From: Gallaecimonas xiamenensis 3-C-1
Lineage (GTDB): Bacteria > Pseudomonadota > Gammaproteobacteria > Enterobacterales > Gallaecimonadaceae
Length of the DNA: 64,000 nucleotides
Assembly: GCF_000299915.1 (NCBI RefSeq)
Contig: NZ_AMRI01000002.1
Location: 1 to 64,000 of the forward strand
Direction: 5' to 3'
Positions within the stretch are counted from its first letter, which is position 1. The number at the start of each line of letters is the position of its first letter. Positions 1 through 7,742 of the stretch are shown here, in pieces. The position numbers and the translations under genes were made by a program. The notes below the pieces were generated by a model. The model was not told where the DNA came from. It did no database searches and saw only the letters and a list, made by a program, of their open reading frames with translations.

Positions 1-71
1 TGCGTTTAAAGCCTCGGAAAAGGGCCGGCAGTCTTGCTGTACACTGCCATGCTTGTGATCGCCTAAACGCA
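1..71. repeat. Nested inverted repeats at left edge
   Basis: An 8 bp arm TGCGTTTA (1-8) is repeated inverted as TAAACGCA (64-71). Inside it lies a second pair, GGCAGT (27-32) and ACTGCC (43-48). The two arms could form a cruciform or RNA hairpin downstream of the minus-strand gene that ends at 176. The nested shape recalls an integron attC site, but the outer arms do not fit the RYYYAAC/GTTRRRY core. The window edge may cut the element. Confidence 0.35.
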
Positions 72-132
72 GTTATCTGCTTAAAATCAGATAGTTAATC
101 CGATTTGGCAAATTCCGGGCTTAAGGGCGCCA

Positions 133-157
133 ATAAAAATGCGGCCCTTAGACCGCA
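133..157 (-). terminator. Terminator after the orphan 161-aa gene
   Basis: On the minus strand a TGCGG/CCGCA stem (140-157) is followed by a short T run (complement of the A run at 135-139). It lies about 20 bases past the stop of the minus-strand gene. Confidence 0.5.
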
Positions 158-175
158 CTGACTAACGGCTTAGCC

Positions 176-661
176 TTAGCTTTTCTTAAAGACGATGGTC
201 TCGTGGTTGCCACTGAGGCTGAAGTCCTCGCGGCTGTCGCCGCTGCCAACGGCCAATACCGCCTTATTGTCGATGGCCACTACATCCTGACCACCTACCC
301 ACCAGTTATTGGTCAGGCCGTGGTTGCCTTGGCCCAGGTAAAGCCGGGTCTTGGCACCGCTGTAGGTGGTGACGTCAACGGCGTAGAAGAAGTTGAGCTC
401 GCTCGGCGGCGGGCTGCCACCCCCGTCAGGGGCATAACTGTTCTTGGCGCCCCCGGTATCTTTAACCCATTGTGAAGCCACCTGGCTGCTGCTCTTGCGG
501 CCGCAGTTAATGGACAGCAACCATTTGGGAGCCTTGTGGGTAATGGAAGCGGGCTGGTCGCCATCCTGGCCGGAGGTGATCACCAGGGAGTTGGGGACGT
601 AGTTGACGATTTGGAAGTCAGCTGCGTCCAGAGTGACGTTGTTCTCGTGCTTCTTGCTCAT
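176..661 (-). CDS. Hypothetical protein, 161 aa
   Basis: I do not recognise this protein. It has no signal peptide or membrane segment. It is rich in Asn, Ser, Gly and aromatic residues and reads like a single compact beta-rich domain. Its N-terminal half carries a lone cysteine (INCGRK) and its middle a Pro/Gly-rich loop (DGGGSPPPSELNFF). The start is well supported by AAGGAG about seven bases before the ATG. A hairpin with a T run follows the stop, so it is a single-gene unit. No neighbour gives a functional hint. A small lectin-like or surface-binding fold is possible, but this is a guess. Confidence 0.6.
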   Translation of the reverse strand: MSKKHENNVTLDAADFQIVNYVPNSLVITSGQDGDQPASITHKAPKWLLSINCGRKSSSQVASQWVKDTGGAKNSYAPDGGGSPPPSELNFFYAVDVTTYSGAKTRLYLGQGNHGLTNNWWVGGQDVVAIDNKAVLAVGSGDSREDFSLSGNHETIVFKKS

Positions 662-832
662 GAGGAACTCCTTGTTCTAGACAATCCATGCCCCTGAGGC
701 GGGGCGGCTAAAGTCTAGGCAGTGCGGGGTTCCTTGCCGGTTGCTTGCGGCCTTTTTTGAAAAACTGCGATCGGCTTTCCATTCCGCTGGGTCAAAACTG
801 GCGCAACTGTTCCCGGCGGCACACCCTATGCT

Positions 833-1129
833 TTATGGCCACAGCATCCACAGCTGCAACACCAATACTGGCAGCATCAACAGCAGCCCTACCCAGCACA
901 GGCGGTTAGCCCAGGGATTCAGGGCGGGATAGCGCCAGGCAAAGACCGGGGCCACCGGCAGGTAGAGCACCAGTATGCCCAGCCCCCAAGCCCATTGGCG
1001 GCGACCAAGGGCGGTGGTCATCAGTGCCAACCAGGCCATCAGGGTCAGGGCCAATCCCAGGCTGGTCAGGGCGATCAGCGCCATCATCAACCAGGGGTGG
1101 TGGTATAGGTACGTCAGGGTTGCTTCCAT
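833..1129 (-). CDS. Small integral membrane protein
   Basis: A 98-residue protein that is almost entirely hydrophobic. Three membrane spans are visible at about residues 12-35, 44-63 and 75-96, joined by short loops (RRQWAWG, RYPALNPWANR). I cannot place it in a named family. It is transcribed away from the ECF sigma gene, and the shared upstream gap holds a perfect palindrome at 1181-1195, so the two could share regulation. The start is preceded by a GGAGCGGC-like ribosome site on the minus strand. A role in the envelope stress circuit next door is speculation. Confidence 0.6.
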   Translation of the reverse strand: MEATLTYLYHHPWLMMALIALTSLGLALTLMAWLALMTTALGRRQWAWGLGILVLYLPVAPVFAWRYPALNPWANRLCWVGLLLMLPVLVLQLWMLWP

Positions 1130-1180
1130 TGCCGCTCCTGCCCCAAGGGGCCATCAAGTCCTTGCCAGTGTGACCTTTTC

Positions 1181-1195
1181 TGCCAAGTATTGGCA
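1181..1195. promoter_or_regulatory. Palindrome in divergent sigma/membrane-protein promoter
   Basis: A perfect 6-3-6 palindrome, TGCCAA-GTA-TTGGCA, sits between the divergent starts at 1129 (minus) and about 1264 (plus). It has no T run, so it is more like an operator than a terminator. No regulator can be named. Confidence 0.35.
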
Positions 1196-1263
1196 AATCC
1201 TCTACTTTCGTTGTCACAGATCCCGAGGGCCTTTCGTCTTAGATGCAAACACAGGGGGACAAT

Positions 1264-1818
1264 GTGGCCACCGGCTTTGCCCAGACCGTCGACATCAGGA
1301 CGCTACTCGATGCCATAAAGGGCCAGCGGCATGCCCAGCATCAGTTGTACCAGCAGTTCTACGGCCCTGTAATGCGACTGGCCATGGCCATGATGAGTAA
1401 CGGGGAAGAGGCAAAGGACCTGGTGCAGGACGCTTTTATCAAAGCCTTTGCCCAGTTGGCCAACCTGCAGGAGCCTCAGCGCTTTGGCGCCTGGCTCAAG
1501 GCCCTGACGGTTAACCTGGCCCTGGACAGGCTGCGCCGCCAGAAAAAGGCCCAGCCCCTGGACGATGAGTTCCTGGTACCGGATTGGGACGGCGGCACCC
1601 AGGCCTTGGCCAGCCTGGCCGATGTGGAAGCCCTGCTGCTGACCTTGGGGCAACTGGACCGCAGCCTGGTTTGGCTACATGCGGTAGAGGGCTACGAGCA
1701 CAGCGAACTGGCCGGGCTCTTTGCAATGAAAGAAGCAGCGGTACGGCAGCGTTACCGGCGGGCCCTGGCCAAGTTGGCCCAGGGTGCCCAGAAGCGAGGT
1801 TGGCAAGATGCAAGCTGA
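1264..1818 (+). CDS. ECF-type RNA polymerase sigma factor
   Basis: A sigma-70 family protein of the extracytoplasmic-function class, which redirects RNA polymerase to a small stress regulon. Region 2 is seen in EAKDLVQDAFIKAF and the following FGAWLKALTVNLALDRLRR. Region 4 is the C-terminal helix-turn-helix around EGYEHSELAGLFAMKEAAV. At about 184 aa it is normal for the class and has only regions 2 and 4. An ATG at 1243 is possible, but the GTG at 1264 has a much better ribosome site (AGGGGGA six bases upstream). The next gene starts inside the end of this one, a typical sigma/anti-sigma arrangement. Confidence 0.88.
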   Translation: MATGFAQTVDIRTLLDAIKGQRHAQHQLYQQFYGPVMRLAMAMMSNGEEAKDLVQDAFIKAFAQLANLQEPQRFGAWLKALTVNLALDRLRRQKKAQPLDDEFLVPDWDGGTQALASLADVEALLLTLGQLDRSLVWLHAVEGYEHSELAGLFAMKEAAVRQRYRRALAKLAQGAQKRGWQDAS

Positions 1819-2161
1819 ACAACGATTTGAAGCCGAGCTCAAGCAGCGGCTTGGCCTGTTGGCCCCGCCGGATCCTGACCCGGTTTTGTGGCAAAACATT
1901 GCGGCGGCGAGCCCTGCCCGGCGCCGCTATTGGCCCTGGCTGGGCACGGCTGCGGCCCTGGTGTTGGCAGCCGTGGTGATGCTGCCAAGGACCGAAGCGC
2001 CCCTGGCTAATGAAGCCGGCCCTTACGAACTCCAGGCCCAGGACAGGCAACTGCAACTGGCCTATTTGAACGACGCGTCCCCGGCCGAATTGGACCGGCT
2101 CTGGCAGGCACGTCAGCAACTGACACTGGACATGGCCAAAGGCCATAGGGAGACCAAATGA
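1808..2161 (+). CDS. Putative anti-sigma factor, single-span membrane protein
   Basis: A 117-aa protein with a charged cytoplasmic N-terminus (about 1-38), one membrane span near residues 40-60 (YWPWLGTAAALVLAAVVML), and a short periplasmic tail ending in a Gln/Arg-rich helix. This topology, and the start 11 bases before the sigma stop codon, point to the cognate anti-sigma factor. It lacks the HxxxCxxC zinc motif of ZAS-type anti-sigmas, so release would rely on proteolysis or another signal. An upstream in-frame ATG at 1784 is less likely because the one at 1808 fits the coupling. Function is inferred from position and topology. Confidence 0.65.
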   Translation: MQAEQRFEAELKQRLGLLAPPDPDPVLWQNIAAASPARRRYWPWLGTAAALVLAAVVMLPRTEAPLANEAGPYELQAQDRQLQLAYLNDASPAELDRLWQARQQLTLDMAKGHRETK

Positions 2162-2979
2162 ACAAGAGCCTAGTAGCGCTGGCCTTGCTGGCCCTGGTGC
2201 CGACAGTCCAGGCCGCCGATGACAACGAGCAACTGGCCCGTGAAAAAGCGCGGGCGGCGGTGATGGCAGCCGAAGACGGCAACCTCAAACACCGTATCCT
2301 GGAAGAGCCGTCTCGCCGTTACTACGACTGGGGCGCTGTCCTGAACAAAGACTTCCAAGTGATGGCCTTGACCCCAGGGTCCGACGCCGCCCTGATGGGG
2401 GTGAAGAAGCAGGACAAGATCCTCTCCATCAACGGCAAGCTCACCGAGCGCCGGGACTTGAAAGAAGTACTGGCACAGCTGAATGACCTGGACGAAGGGG
2501 ATTTCATCAATGTGTTGGTAAGCCGGGGGGATGACAAGCTGACCTTGTCGAGCAAGGTGCACGTGCAGGTGATGCCGGCCTGGCGCCTGGAGATCCAACC
2601 CAACTCGTCCGAACCCAAAGAAGCGACCGCCCAGGGAAGCTGTGGCCGGGTCTCGGTGTTCTTCACCCCACCCCAGGCCCGGGATCTCTACCCTGCCTAT
2701 GTAAACAAGATTGACGGGGAGGGGGTATTGCGGACCCGTGACACCTTCAAGCTGACCCCGGGGGAACATAGCATCGAACTCCATGAGCTGATCCAGGACT
2801 TTCGCCTGACCCGCCGTGGCGGTGGACTGCAAATGGCCAAGCCCATCAAGCTGCAGGTGGAAGCCAACACCGTCTACTACATGGCAGCCAAGTTCATTCC
2901 CGAGAAGCGTTTCGACACCTTCAAAGACGGCTTCTGGGAGCCTGTAGTGTGGAAGGTAGCACCCAAGACCTGCGACTGA
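2158..2979 (+). CDS. Exported PDZ-domain protein
   Basis: Starts within the previous stop (ATGA) after a GGGAG ribosome site, so it is the third gene of the sigma operon. A clean signal peptide (residues 1-19, ending VQA) places it in the periplasm. A PDZ-like domain follows at about 55-125 (MALTPGSDAALMGVKKQDKI, then a beta strand ending FINVLVSRG). The C-terminal 150 residues hold one cysteine pair (CGRVSV and the terminal KTCD) and are not recognised. No protease residues are visible. By analogy with PDZ sensors that control RseP/DegS-type cleavage, it may sense envelope damage for the adjacent anti-sigma; this is inference. Confidence 0.72.
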   Translation: MNKSLVALALLALVPTVQAADDNEQLAREKARAAVMAAEDGNLKHRILEEPSRRYYDWGAVLNKDFQVMALTPGSDAALMGVKKQDKILSINGKLTERRDLKEVLAQLNDLDEGDFINVLVSRGDDKLTLSSKVHVQVMPAWRLEIQPNSSEPKEATAQGSCGRVSVFFTPPQARDLYPAYVNKIDGEGVLRTRDTFKLTPGEHSIELHELIQDFRLTRRGGGLQMAKPIKLQVEANTVYYMAAKFIPEKRFDTFKDGFWEPVVWKVAPKTCD

Positions 2980-2994
2980 AGCTCGTCCTAAACG

Positions 2995-3018
2995 AAAGGT
3001 GGCCCCAGGCCGCCTTTT
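2995..3018 (+). terminator. Terminator of sigma/anti-sigma/PDZ operon
   Basis: A seven-pair GGTGGCC/GGCCGCC stem with a three-base loop is followed by TTTT and more T-rich sequence. It ends the operon before the oxygenase gene. Confidence 0.6.
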
Positions 3019-3079
3019 GCTTTTCTTTTGCCCCGGCCCCAGGCAAGGTAAGGCCAGGAAGGACAAAAAATTAACATCT

Positions 3080-3784
3080 ATGCAATTTATCGACGTTATC
3101 GACAATGCCCTGCCCGATGCCCTATGTGATGCCTTGCTGGCTCGTTTTGCCGAAGAGCCGGCGGTGGCGCCGGGGCAGACCGGGGCCGGGGTAGACCAGA
3201 GCAAGAAGCGCAGCAGGGACATTACCCTGGACCGTTACCCTCATTGGCGTGACATGCACCAGGCCATATTGACCCAGACCTACCCCCACATCCGTAACTA
3301 CCTGGACAAGCACTTCATGCTGCTGATGGGGGCCGTGTCACCCCAGGTACTGCACCCCGAAACCGGGGAAGCGGTTACCCTGACCCCGGGCAATTACCGG
3401 GAGGTAGGGCAACCCAACCTGGACGCCCTGGTGCAGCATTTTTATCGCTGCGGCTATATCAATATGCAGCACTACGAGCAGCAGCTGGGGGGCTATCCCC
3501 ATTGGCACTCGGAGGTCTTCCCCCAAGCGCCCCACAATGAGCCCCTGCACCGAGTGCTGCTGTGGATGTATTACCTTAATGATGTGGAAGAGGGCGGTGA
3601 AACCGAGTTCTTCTACCAGCGCCATAGGGTCCAGCCCAAGAAAGGGCGCATGGTGATAGCACCGGCCGGCTTTACCCACACCCACAGGGGCAATGCCCCC
3701 TTGTCGGGGGACAAATACATACTGACGTCCTGGGTGATGTTCAACAGGGCTGAACAGCTCTACGGAGCCAAGGGGGGCCAATGA
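3080..3784 (+). CDS. 2OG-Fe(II) oxygenase family protein
   Basis: A 234-aa protein matching prolyl-4-hydroxylase-like 2-oxoglutarate/Fe(II) oxygenases. The iron triad reads HSE (in PHWHSEVF) followed by a distal His in GFTHTHRG, with a nearby basic residue (DKYILTSW) for 2-oxoglutarate. The core strand LLWMYYLNDVEEGGETEFF is typical of the family. The chosen ATG begins MQFIDVIDNALPD and lies beyond the upstream terminator; a longer reading frame to 2999 would run through that hairpin. The substrate is unknown. It overlaps the lipoprotein gene by ATGA, so the two are co-translated. Confidence 0.82.
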   Translation: MQFIDVIDNALPDALCDALLARFAEEPAVAPGQTGAGVDQSKKRSRDITLDRYPHWRDMHQAILTQTYPHIRNYLDKHFMLLMGAVSPQVLHPETGEAVTLTPGNYREVGQPNLDALVQHFYRCGYINMQHYEQQLGGYPHWHSEVFPQAPHNEPLHRVLLWMYYLNDVEEGGETEFFYQRHRVQPKKGRMVIAPAGFTHTHRGNAPLSGDKYILTSWVMFNRAEQLYGAKGGQ

Positions 3785-4200
3785 AACCTGCAGCCATGGG
3801 CAAGCTTTGCCTGGTGGGGTTGTTGACGGTGCAGCTGTCTGGTTGTGGCTTGCTGCTGCACCCGGAGCGCCAGGGCCAAAAGGGTGGGCGCATCGATCCG
3901 GCCGTGGCCATTTTTGACGCTGCCGGCCTGCTGCTGTTTCTGATCCCGGGCCTGGTGGCCTTCGGGGTCGATTTTTATCACGGCACTATTTACCTGCCCG
4001 GCACCGCCGCCACAGGCCCCAGGGTACTGAAAATGGATGACCCCAGCCTGGAAGGCATCAGCCGTTTGCTGGAGCGTGAAACGGGGCAGAAGCTGGACCT
4101 GCGCCAGGCCCAGGTCAGCCGTTATGAGGCAAAAGACAGAACCCTGTTGCTGGCCAGGCTGGCGAGCAGCCCTGGCCCCCAGCCCCAGTTGGCACCTTGA
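3781..4200 (+). CDS. YceK/YidQ-like lipoprotein
   Basis: A 139-aa protein with a lipoprotein signal: a hydrophobic stretch ending in the lipobox LSGC near residue 22. A second hydrophobic segment (IFDAAGLLLFLIPGLVAFGVDF) is followed by HGTIYLP, a pattern I associate with the small YceK/YidQ lipoprotein family of unknown function. The tail is hydrophilic and ends in a Pro-rich stretch. It is translationally coupled to the oxygenase upstream and is followed at once by a terminator shared with the convergent rhomboid gene. No role can be assigned. Confidence 0.68.
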   Translation: MKPAAMGKLCLVGLLTVQLSGCGLLLHPERQGQKGGRIDPAVAIFDAAGLLLFLIPGLVAFGVDFYHGTIYLPGTAATGPRVLKMDDPSLEGISRLLERETGQKLDLRQAQVSRYEAKDRTLLLARLASSPGPQPQLAP

Positions 4201-4228
4201 AAAAAGCCGGGCAATGCCCGGCTTTTTT
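4201..4228. terminator. Bidirectional terminator, lipoprotein/rhomboid
   Basis: A perfect GCCGGGC-AAT-GCCCGGC stem is flanked by an A run on the left and a T run on the right, so it serves both convergent genes. Confidence 0.85.
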
Positions 4229-4229
4229 A

Positions 4230-5312
4230 TCAGCGATTGATCATCAACTTGGGGTGAGCCAAGGCAGCCAGTACCGGGTAGCGCTTACGGACCCAGCCAT
4301 AAAGGCTCCAGCCCAGCAGCAGGCCGCAGGCCAAACCACCCAGGTGGGCCATGTAGGCCACGCCCTGGCTGCCGGTGGCCATGCCAAAGACATTGATGCC
4401 TACCCAGATCAGGAAAAAGCCCCAGGGTGGCAGCTTCTTCTGGAAAATCACCAGCATGAAGGTCAGGCTGGCATGACGGAACCACAGCAGGTACATGCCG
4501 AAGAGGCCGGCTATGGCCCCTGAGGCGCCAATGACCGGAATGCTGGAATCGGGCTCTATACCAGCCTGGGCCAGGGCGGCCACCAGGCCACACAACAGGT
4601 ATAGGCCCAAGAAGCGCCAATGGCCCAGGGCATCCTCCAGGTTGTCGCCGGTCAACCACAGGAAATACATGTTGCCCAGCAGGTGCAGCCAGCTACCGTG
4701 CAGGAACTGGCTGCTGACCAGGGCGCTCAAGTGCTCGCCGTGGCTTATTTCGTTGGGGATCAAGGCTTCGCCGTAGAGCAACTCCGCCACATCGGGAGAA
4801 TAGATGCCGGCAACAAAGAGCAGCGAGTTGACCAGCACCAGCAGCCAAGTCACCCAAGGCCGGGTCTTGGGCTTGATGTTGTATTCCACCGGCATCTGGG
4901 TCAGGAACTGGAACACCCAGCTTTTCCAACTGAGTTTGGCGTTAAGGGACTGCAAATGCTGGTGCAGCTGGCTGGCGTTGTGGGTTTCGGCCAGTTCGTG
5001 CTTTTCTATCCACAGGCCGTGGCCCTGGGTGCAGGCCTCCACTTCCACTTCATAGCCGGGCAGCAGATGATACCTGTCCATGGCCTTGCCGCAGTCGGGG
5101 CAAGGCAGCTCGGTACGGCCCAGGTGGCTGCCCAGGTGGCTTTCCACCTCCACCTGTTCGTAGTCGTCGTCGGCGGCGGCCAGGGCCTGGTCCAGTTCGC
5201 CTTTTTCAAACCAAAGGCCGCCACAGAGGCGGCACAGATCCACTTCTTCGCCATGATAACGGGTGGGTTGCAGGGACTGGGTGCGGCAATGGGGGCAGGC
5301 TTTGAGGGTCAT
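4230..5312 (-). CDS. Rhomboid protease with N-terminal zinc ribbons
   Basis: A 360-aa protein combining two domains. The N-terminal 115 residues hold two TFIIB-type zinc-ribbon halves (CPHC...CRLCGG and CPDC...CTQGHG). After a linker comes a six-span rhomboid domain at about 145-345. It shows the motifs expected of an active intramembrane serine protease: HLLGNMYFLW, the nucleophile in GASGAIAGLFGMY, and the histidine in AYMAHLGG. It would cleave transmembrane segments of unknown substrates. It starts by ATGA overlap with the upstream gene on the same strand, so both are made together. Confidence 0.88.
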   Translation of the reverse strand: MTLKACPHCRTQSLQPTRYHGEEVDLCRLCGGLWFEKGELDQALAAADDDYEQVEVESHLGSHLGRTELPCPDCGKAMDRYHLLPGYEVEVEACTQGHGLWIEKHELAETHNASQLHQHLQSLNAKLSWKSWVFQFLTQMPVEYNIKPKTRPWVTWLLVLVNSLLFVAGIYSPDVAELLYGEALIPNEISHGEHLSALVSSQFLHGSWLHLLGNMYFLWLTGDNLEDALGHWRFLGLYLLCGLVAALAQAGIEPDSSIPVIGASGAIAGLFGMYLLWFRHASLTFMLVIFQKKLPPWGFFLIWVGINVFGMATGSQGVAYMAHLGGLACGLLLGWSLYGWVRKRYPVLAALAHPKLMINR

Positions 5313-5884
5313 CAGTCTACGTCCACACCGGCTTTTTTCAGGTCCAGCTTGAGCTGACCTATGTCGTCAGCCATGTCCTTGAGGGTGCTCTTTTCGACGG
5401 CGTCGGTCTTTTCCCTGAGCAGGTTGATGTAGAAATGGACGCCGTAGGTACGCTGCTCACCCTTGCTGATGATGTCCTGGATCTCGGCATAATAGCGGCG
5501 CACCCCGGACAGGAACTGGCTGGGGGTCTGCAAGGTATTGGGGTTGTAGCGCATGGCGTCCCACACGTAGAACTGCAGCTGCGGGTGGTAGCGGTCCAGG
5601 TGGTAGGGCTTTTCCTTCTCCAGGGTGGCGGTGTAATCGCGGATCACCTGGATGTTGTCGGCCAGTTCGTCGTGCAGGGAGCGGCGCAGGTAATAGTTGT
5701 TCTGCTGGTCGTCGAGATCGTCGAAGGCAATGGCCTGGGCCAGCCCTTGCTGGGCCGCCAGGTAGACCCCCATGACGGTGGCGATCAGCATGAAGACCTG
5801 CCCTACCCAGAAGCCAGTCTTGGTGAGTTCAGAATTATCGAACCTGGGCCTGCGGCTCGGCCGGAAACTTACGTCCTTGTCCAT
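5312..5884 (-). CDS. Single-span membrane protein, co-transcribed with rhomboid
   Basis: A 190-aa protein with a basic N-terminus, one membrane span at about residues 24-48 (FWVGQVFMLIATVMGVYLAA) and a long hydrophilic, helical C-terminal part. The final 30 residues look like a coiled coil (VEKSTLKDMADDIGQLKLDL). No family is recognised. Its stop overlaps the start of the rhomboid gene (ATGA). A single-span protein so tightly coupled to a rhomboid protease could be its partner or substrate, which is an inference from context. Confidence 0.68.
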   Translation of the reverse strand: MDKDVSFRPSRRPRFDNSELTKTGFWVGQVFMLIATVMGVYLAAQQGLAQAIAFDDLDDQQNNYYLRRSLHDELADNIQVIRDYTATLEKEKPYHLDRYHPQLQFYVWDAMRYNPNTLQTPSQFLSGVRRYYAEIQDIISKGEQRTYGVHFYINLLREKTDAVEKSTLKDMADDIGQLKLDLKKAGVDVD

Positions 5885-6025
5885 CTACAACGACTCCTGG
5901 TGGCGGAGCGCAGATGGTAGCGATTAACGCAATCTAAGGCAAAGGCAGCCAAGGCTGGTGGCTTTGGGCATAATGGGCCCTTAGACGCACAGCAAGCCGG
6001 TAAGGCCGGCCCAGGGGAGCAGCAA

Positions 6026-7381
6026 ATGTCTCAGTACCAATACGACCTTTTCGTTATCGGCGCCGGCTCTGGCGGTGTCAGGGCCAGCCGCATGGCGGCG
6101 GCCACCGGTGCGCGGGTGGCCGTGGCCGAAGGCAGTGCCATGGGCGGTACCTGCGTCAACCTGGGCTGTATCCCCAAGAAGCTCTATGCCTATGCCGCCG
6201 AGTACGGCCACGGTTTTGAAGAGGCCAGGGGCTTTGGCTGGCAATCCGAGCGCCCGGGCTTTGACTGGCAACAGCTCAAGGCCAACAGAGCCAAGGAAAT
6301 AAGCCGCCTCAACGGCATCTACGACGGCCTGATGGACGGCGCCAAGGTCACCGTTTACCGCGACTTTGCCACCATCAAAGGTGCTCACACCGTGACCGTG
6401 GCCGGCACCGACATCAGTGCCGAGCGCATCCTGGTAGCTGTGGGTGGCTGGCCCTTCGTGCCGGACATCGCCGGCAAGGAACACGCCATCACCTCTAACG
6501 AGATCTTCGACCTGGCCAGCTTTCCCCAGCGCCTGGCGGTAGTGGGGGGCGGCTATATCGCCTCCGAATTTGCCTCCATCTTCAAGGGCCTGGGCAGCCA
6601 GGTGGTGCAGATCTACCGCCGCGACCAACTGCTGCGGGGCTTTGATCAGGACGTGCGCAGTTTCGTCACCAGCGAGATGGCCAAAGACGGCATCGAGTTC
6701 CGCTTCAACAACAATGTCACCGCCATCGAGAAAACCACCACCGGCCTGCTGCTGCAGCTGGAAGACGGCGAGCAGCTGGAAGTAGACCAGGTGCTCTTTG
6801 CCACGGGCCGGGTGCCCCGCACCCAGAACCTGGGCCTGGAGGCGGCCGGTGTGGCCCTCAACGACGCCGGTGCCATCAAGGTGGATGAACGCTTCCAGAC
6901 CAGCGTGCCCAGCATCTATGCCCTGGGGGACGTGATAGACCGCTTCCAGCTGACTCCGGTGGCCCTGGCCGAAGCCATGACCCTGGTCAACCAGCTGTTT
7001 GGGGACGCCAGCCGCACCATGGACTATGAACACATCCCCACCGCCGTCTTCACCCACCCCAATATCGGTACCGTCGGCCTCACCGAAGCCGAGGCCCGGG
7101 CCAAGTACGGGGAAGTGGTGATTTTCAAGTCCGAATTCCGGGCCCTTAAGCACACCCTGTCGGGCAGCCAGGAACGCACCCTGATGAAGCTGGTGGTGGA
7201 CAAGGCCTCAGACCGGGTGCTGGGCCTGCACATGGTGGGGGCCGAGGCCGGGGAGATCACCCAAGGCTTTGCGGTGGCCCTCAAGGCCGGCGCCACCAAG
7301 GCGGTGTTCGACGCCACCATCGGCATCCACCCCACCGCCGCCGAGGAATTCGTCACCATGCGCACGCCGGTGAAAGCGTAA
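6026..7381 (+). CDS. gor: Glutathione-disulfide reductase
   Basis: Reduces oxidised glutathione with NADPH to keep the cytoplasmic thiol pool reduced. The FAD-binding GAGSGG motif is at residues 12-17. The redox-active pair is C43/C48 in GTCVNLGCIPKKL. The NADPH-binding GGGYIASEFA lies near 175-184 and the C-terminal catalytic His in HPTAAEEF. The length of 451 aa is standard. The ATG is preceded by AGGGGAGC. It is monocistronic or leads into the small PspB-like gene 70 bases downstream. Confidence 0.95.
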   Translation: MSQYQYDLFVIGAGSGGVRASRMAAATGARVAVAEGSAMGGTCVNLGCIPKKLYAYAAEYGHGFEEARGFGWQSERPGFDWQQLKANRAKEISRLNGIYDGLMDGAKVTVYRDFATIKGAHTVTVAGTDISAERILVAVGGWPFVPDIAGKEHAITSNEIFDLASFPQRLAVVGGGYIASEFASIFKGLGSQVVQIYRRDQLLRGFDQDVRSFVTSEMAKDGIEFRFNNNVTAIEKTTTGLLLQLEDGEQLEVDQVLFATGRVPRTQNLGLEAAGVALNDAGAIKVDERFQTSVPSIYALGDVIDRFQLTPVALAEAMTLVNQLFGDASRTMDYEHIPTAVFTHPNIGTVGLTEAEARAKYGEVVIFKSEFRALKHTLSGSQERTLMKLVVDKASDRVLGLHMVGAEAGEITQGFAVALKAGATKAVFDATIGIHPTAAEEFVTMRTPVKA

Positions 7382-7453
7382 AGATTTATGTCGATTTGTC
7401 ATGGTTTTTTTAAACTGAGGTAAAGTAGGCTCCAACCCTTTAAGGAGGCACGG

Positions 7454-7663
7454 ATGAACGTCTTTACCTTTATTACCGTAGTCGTGGTGGCCAGCCTGGC
7501 GGCCGGGCTTGTCAAAGCCTGGATGCAGCACCGGCATGCCACCCCCAAGGCAGATCCCAAACTGGACCAGGAACTGGCCGAGCTGAAGGCGCGGGTGGCG
7601 GCACTGGAACGTATCGTCACCGACAGCGAATTCCAGCTGAAGAAGGATTTCGAGAAACTCTAA
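7454..7663 (+). CDS. Small PspB-like membrane protein
   Basis: A 69-aa protein with one N-terminal membrane span (residues 3-22) and a hydrophilic helix with heptad-like spacing (ELAELKARVAALERIVTD). This is the architecture of PspB, which helps PspC sense inner-membrane stress, and the ERIVTD segment resembles PspB's LESILD. No pspA, pspC or pspF is nearby, so it would be an orphan. The ribosome site TAAGGAGG is strong. The assignment rests on architecture more than identity. Confidence 0.6.
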   Translation: MNVFTFITVVVVASLAAGLVKAWMQHRHATPKADPKLDQELAELKARVAALERIVTDSEFQLKKDFEKL

Positions 7664-7672
7664 GGGGGACCT

Positions 7673-7715
7673 GCGCCCCCTTGACCTTGATTTCCTCGGC
7701 CCTGGCCCAATCTTC
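7673..7715 (+). promoter_or_regulatory. Candidate heat-shock-type promoter of prlC
   Basis: Upstream of prlC, CCCCCTTGACC resembles the sigma-32 -35 element (CCCTTGAA), and GGCCCAATCT some 19 bases on resembles its -10 (CCCCATnT). The spacing is slightly long. In Salmonella the prlC (opdA)-rsmJ operon is known to be heat-shock regulated, which makes the match more credible. A C-rich hairpin overlaps the left end. Confidence 0.4.
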
Positions 7716-7742
7716 ACAGGATTAGGAGCAAGAGAAATCATC

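Noticed and set aside
1-71. Integron attC site
   Set aside because: Nested arms fit in shape, but the outer 7-mers do not fit RYYYAAC and GTTRRRY, so not claimed.
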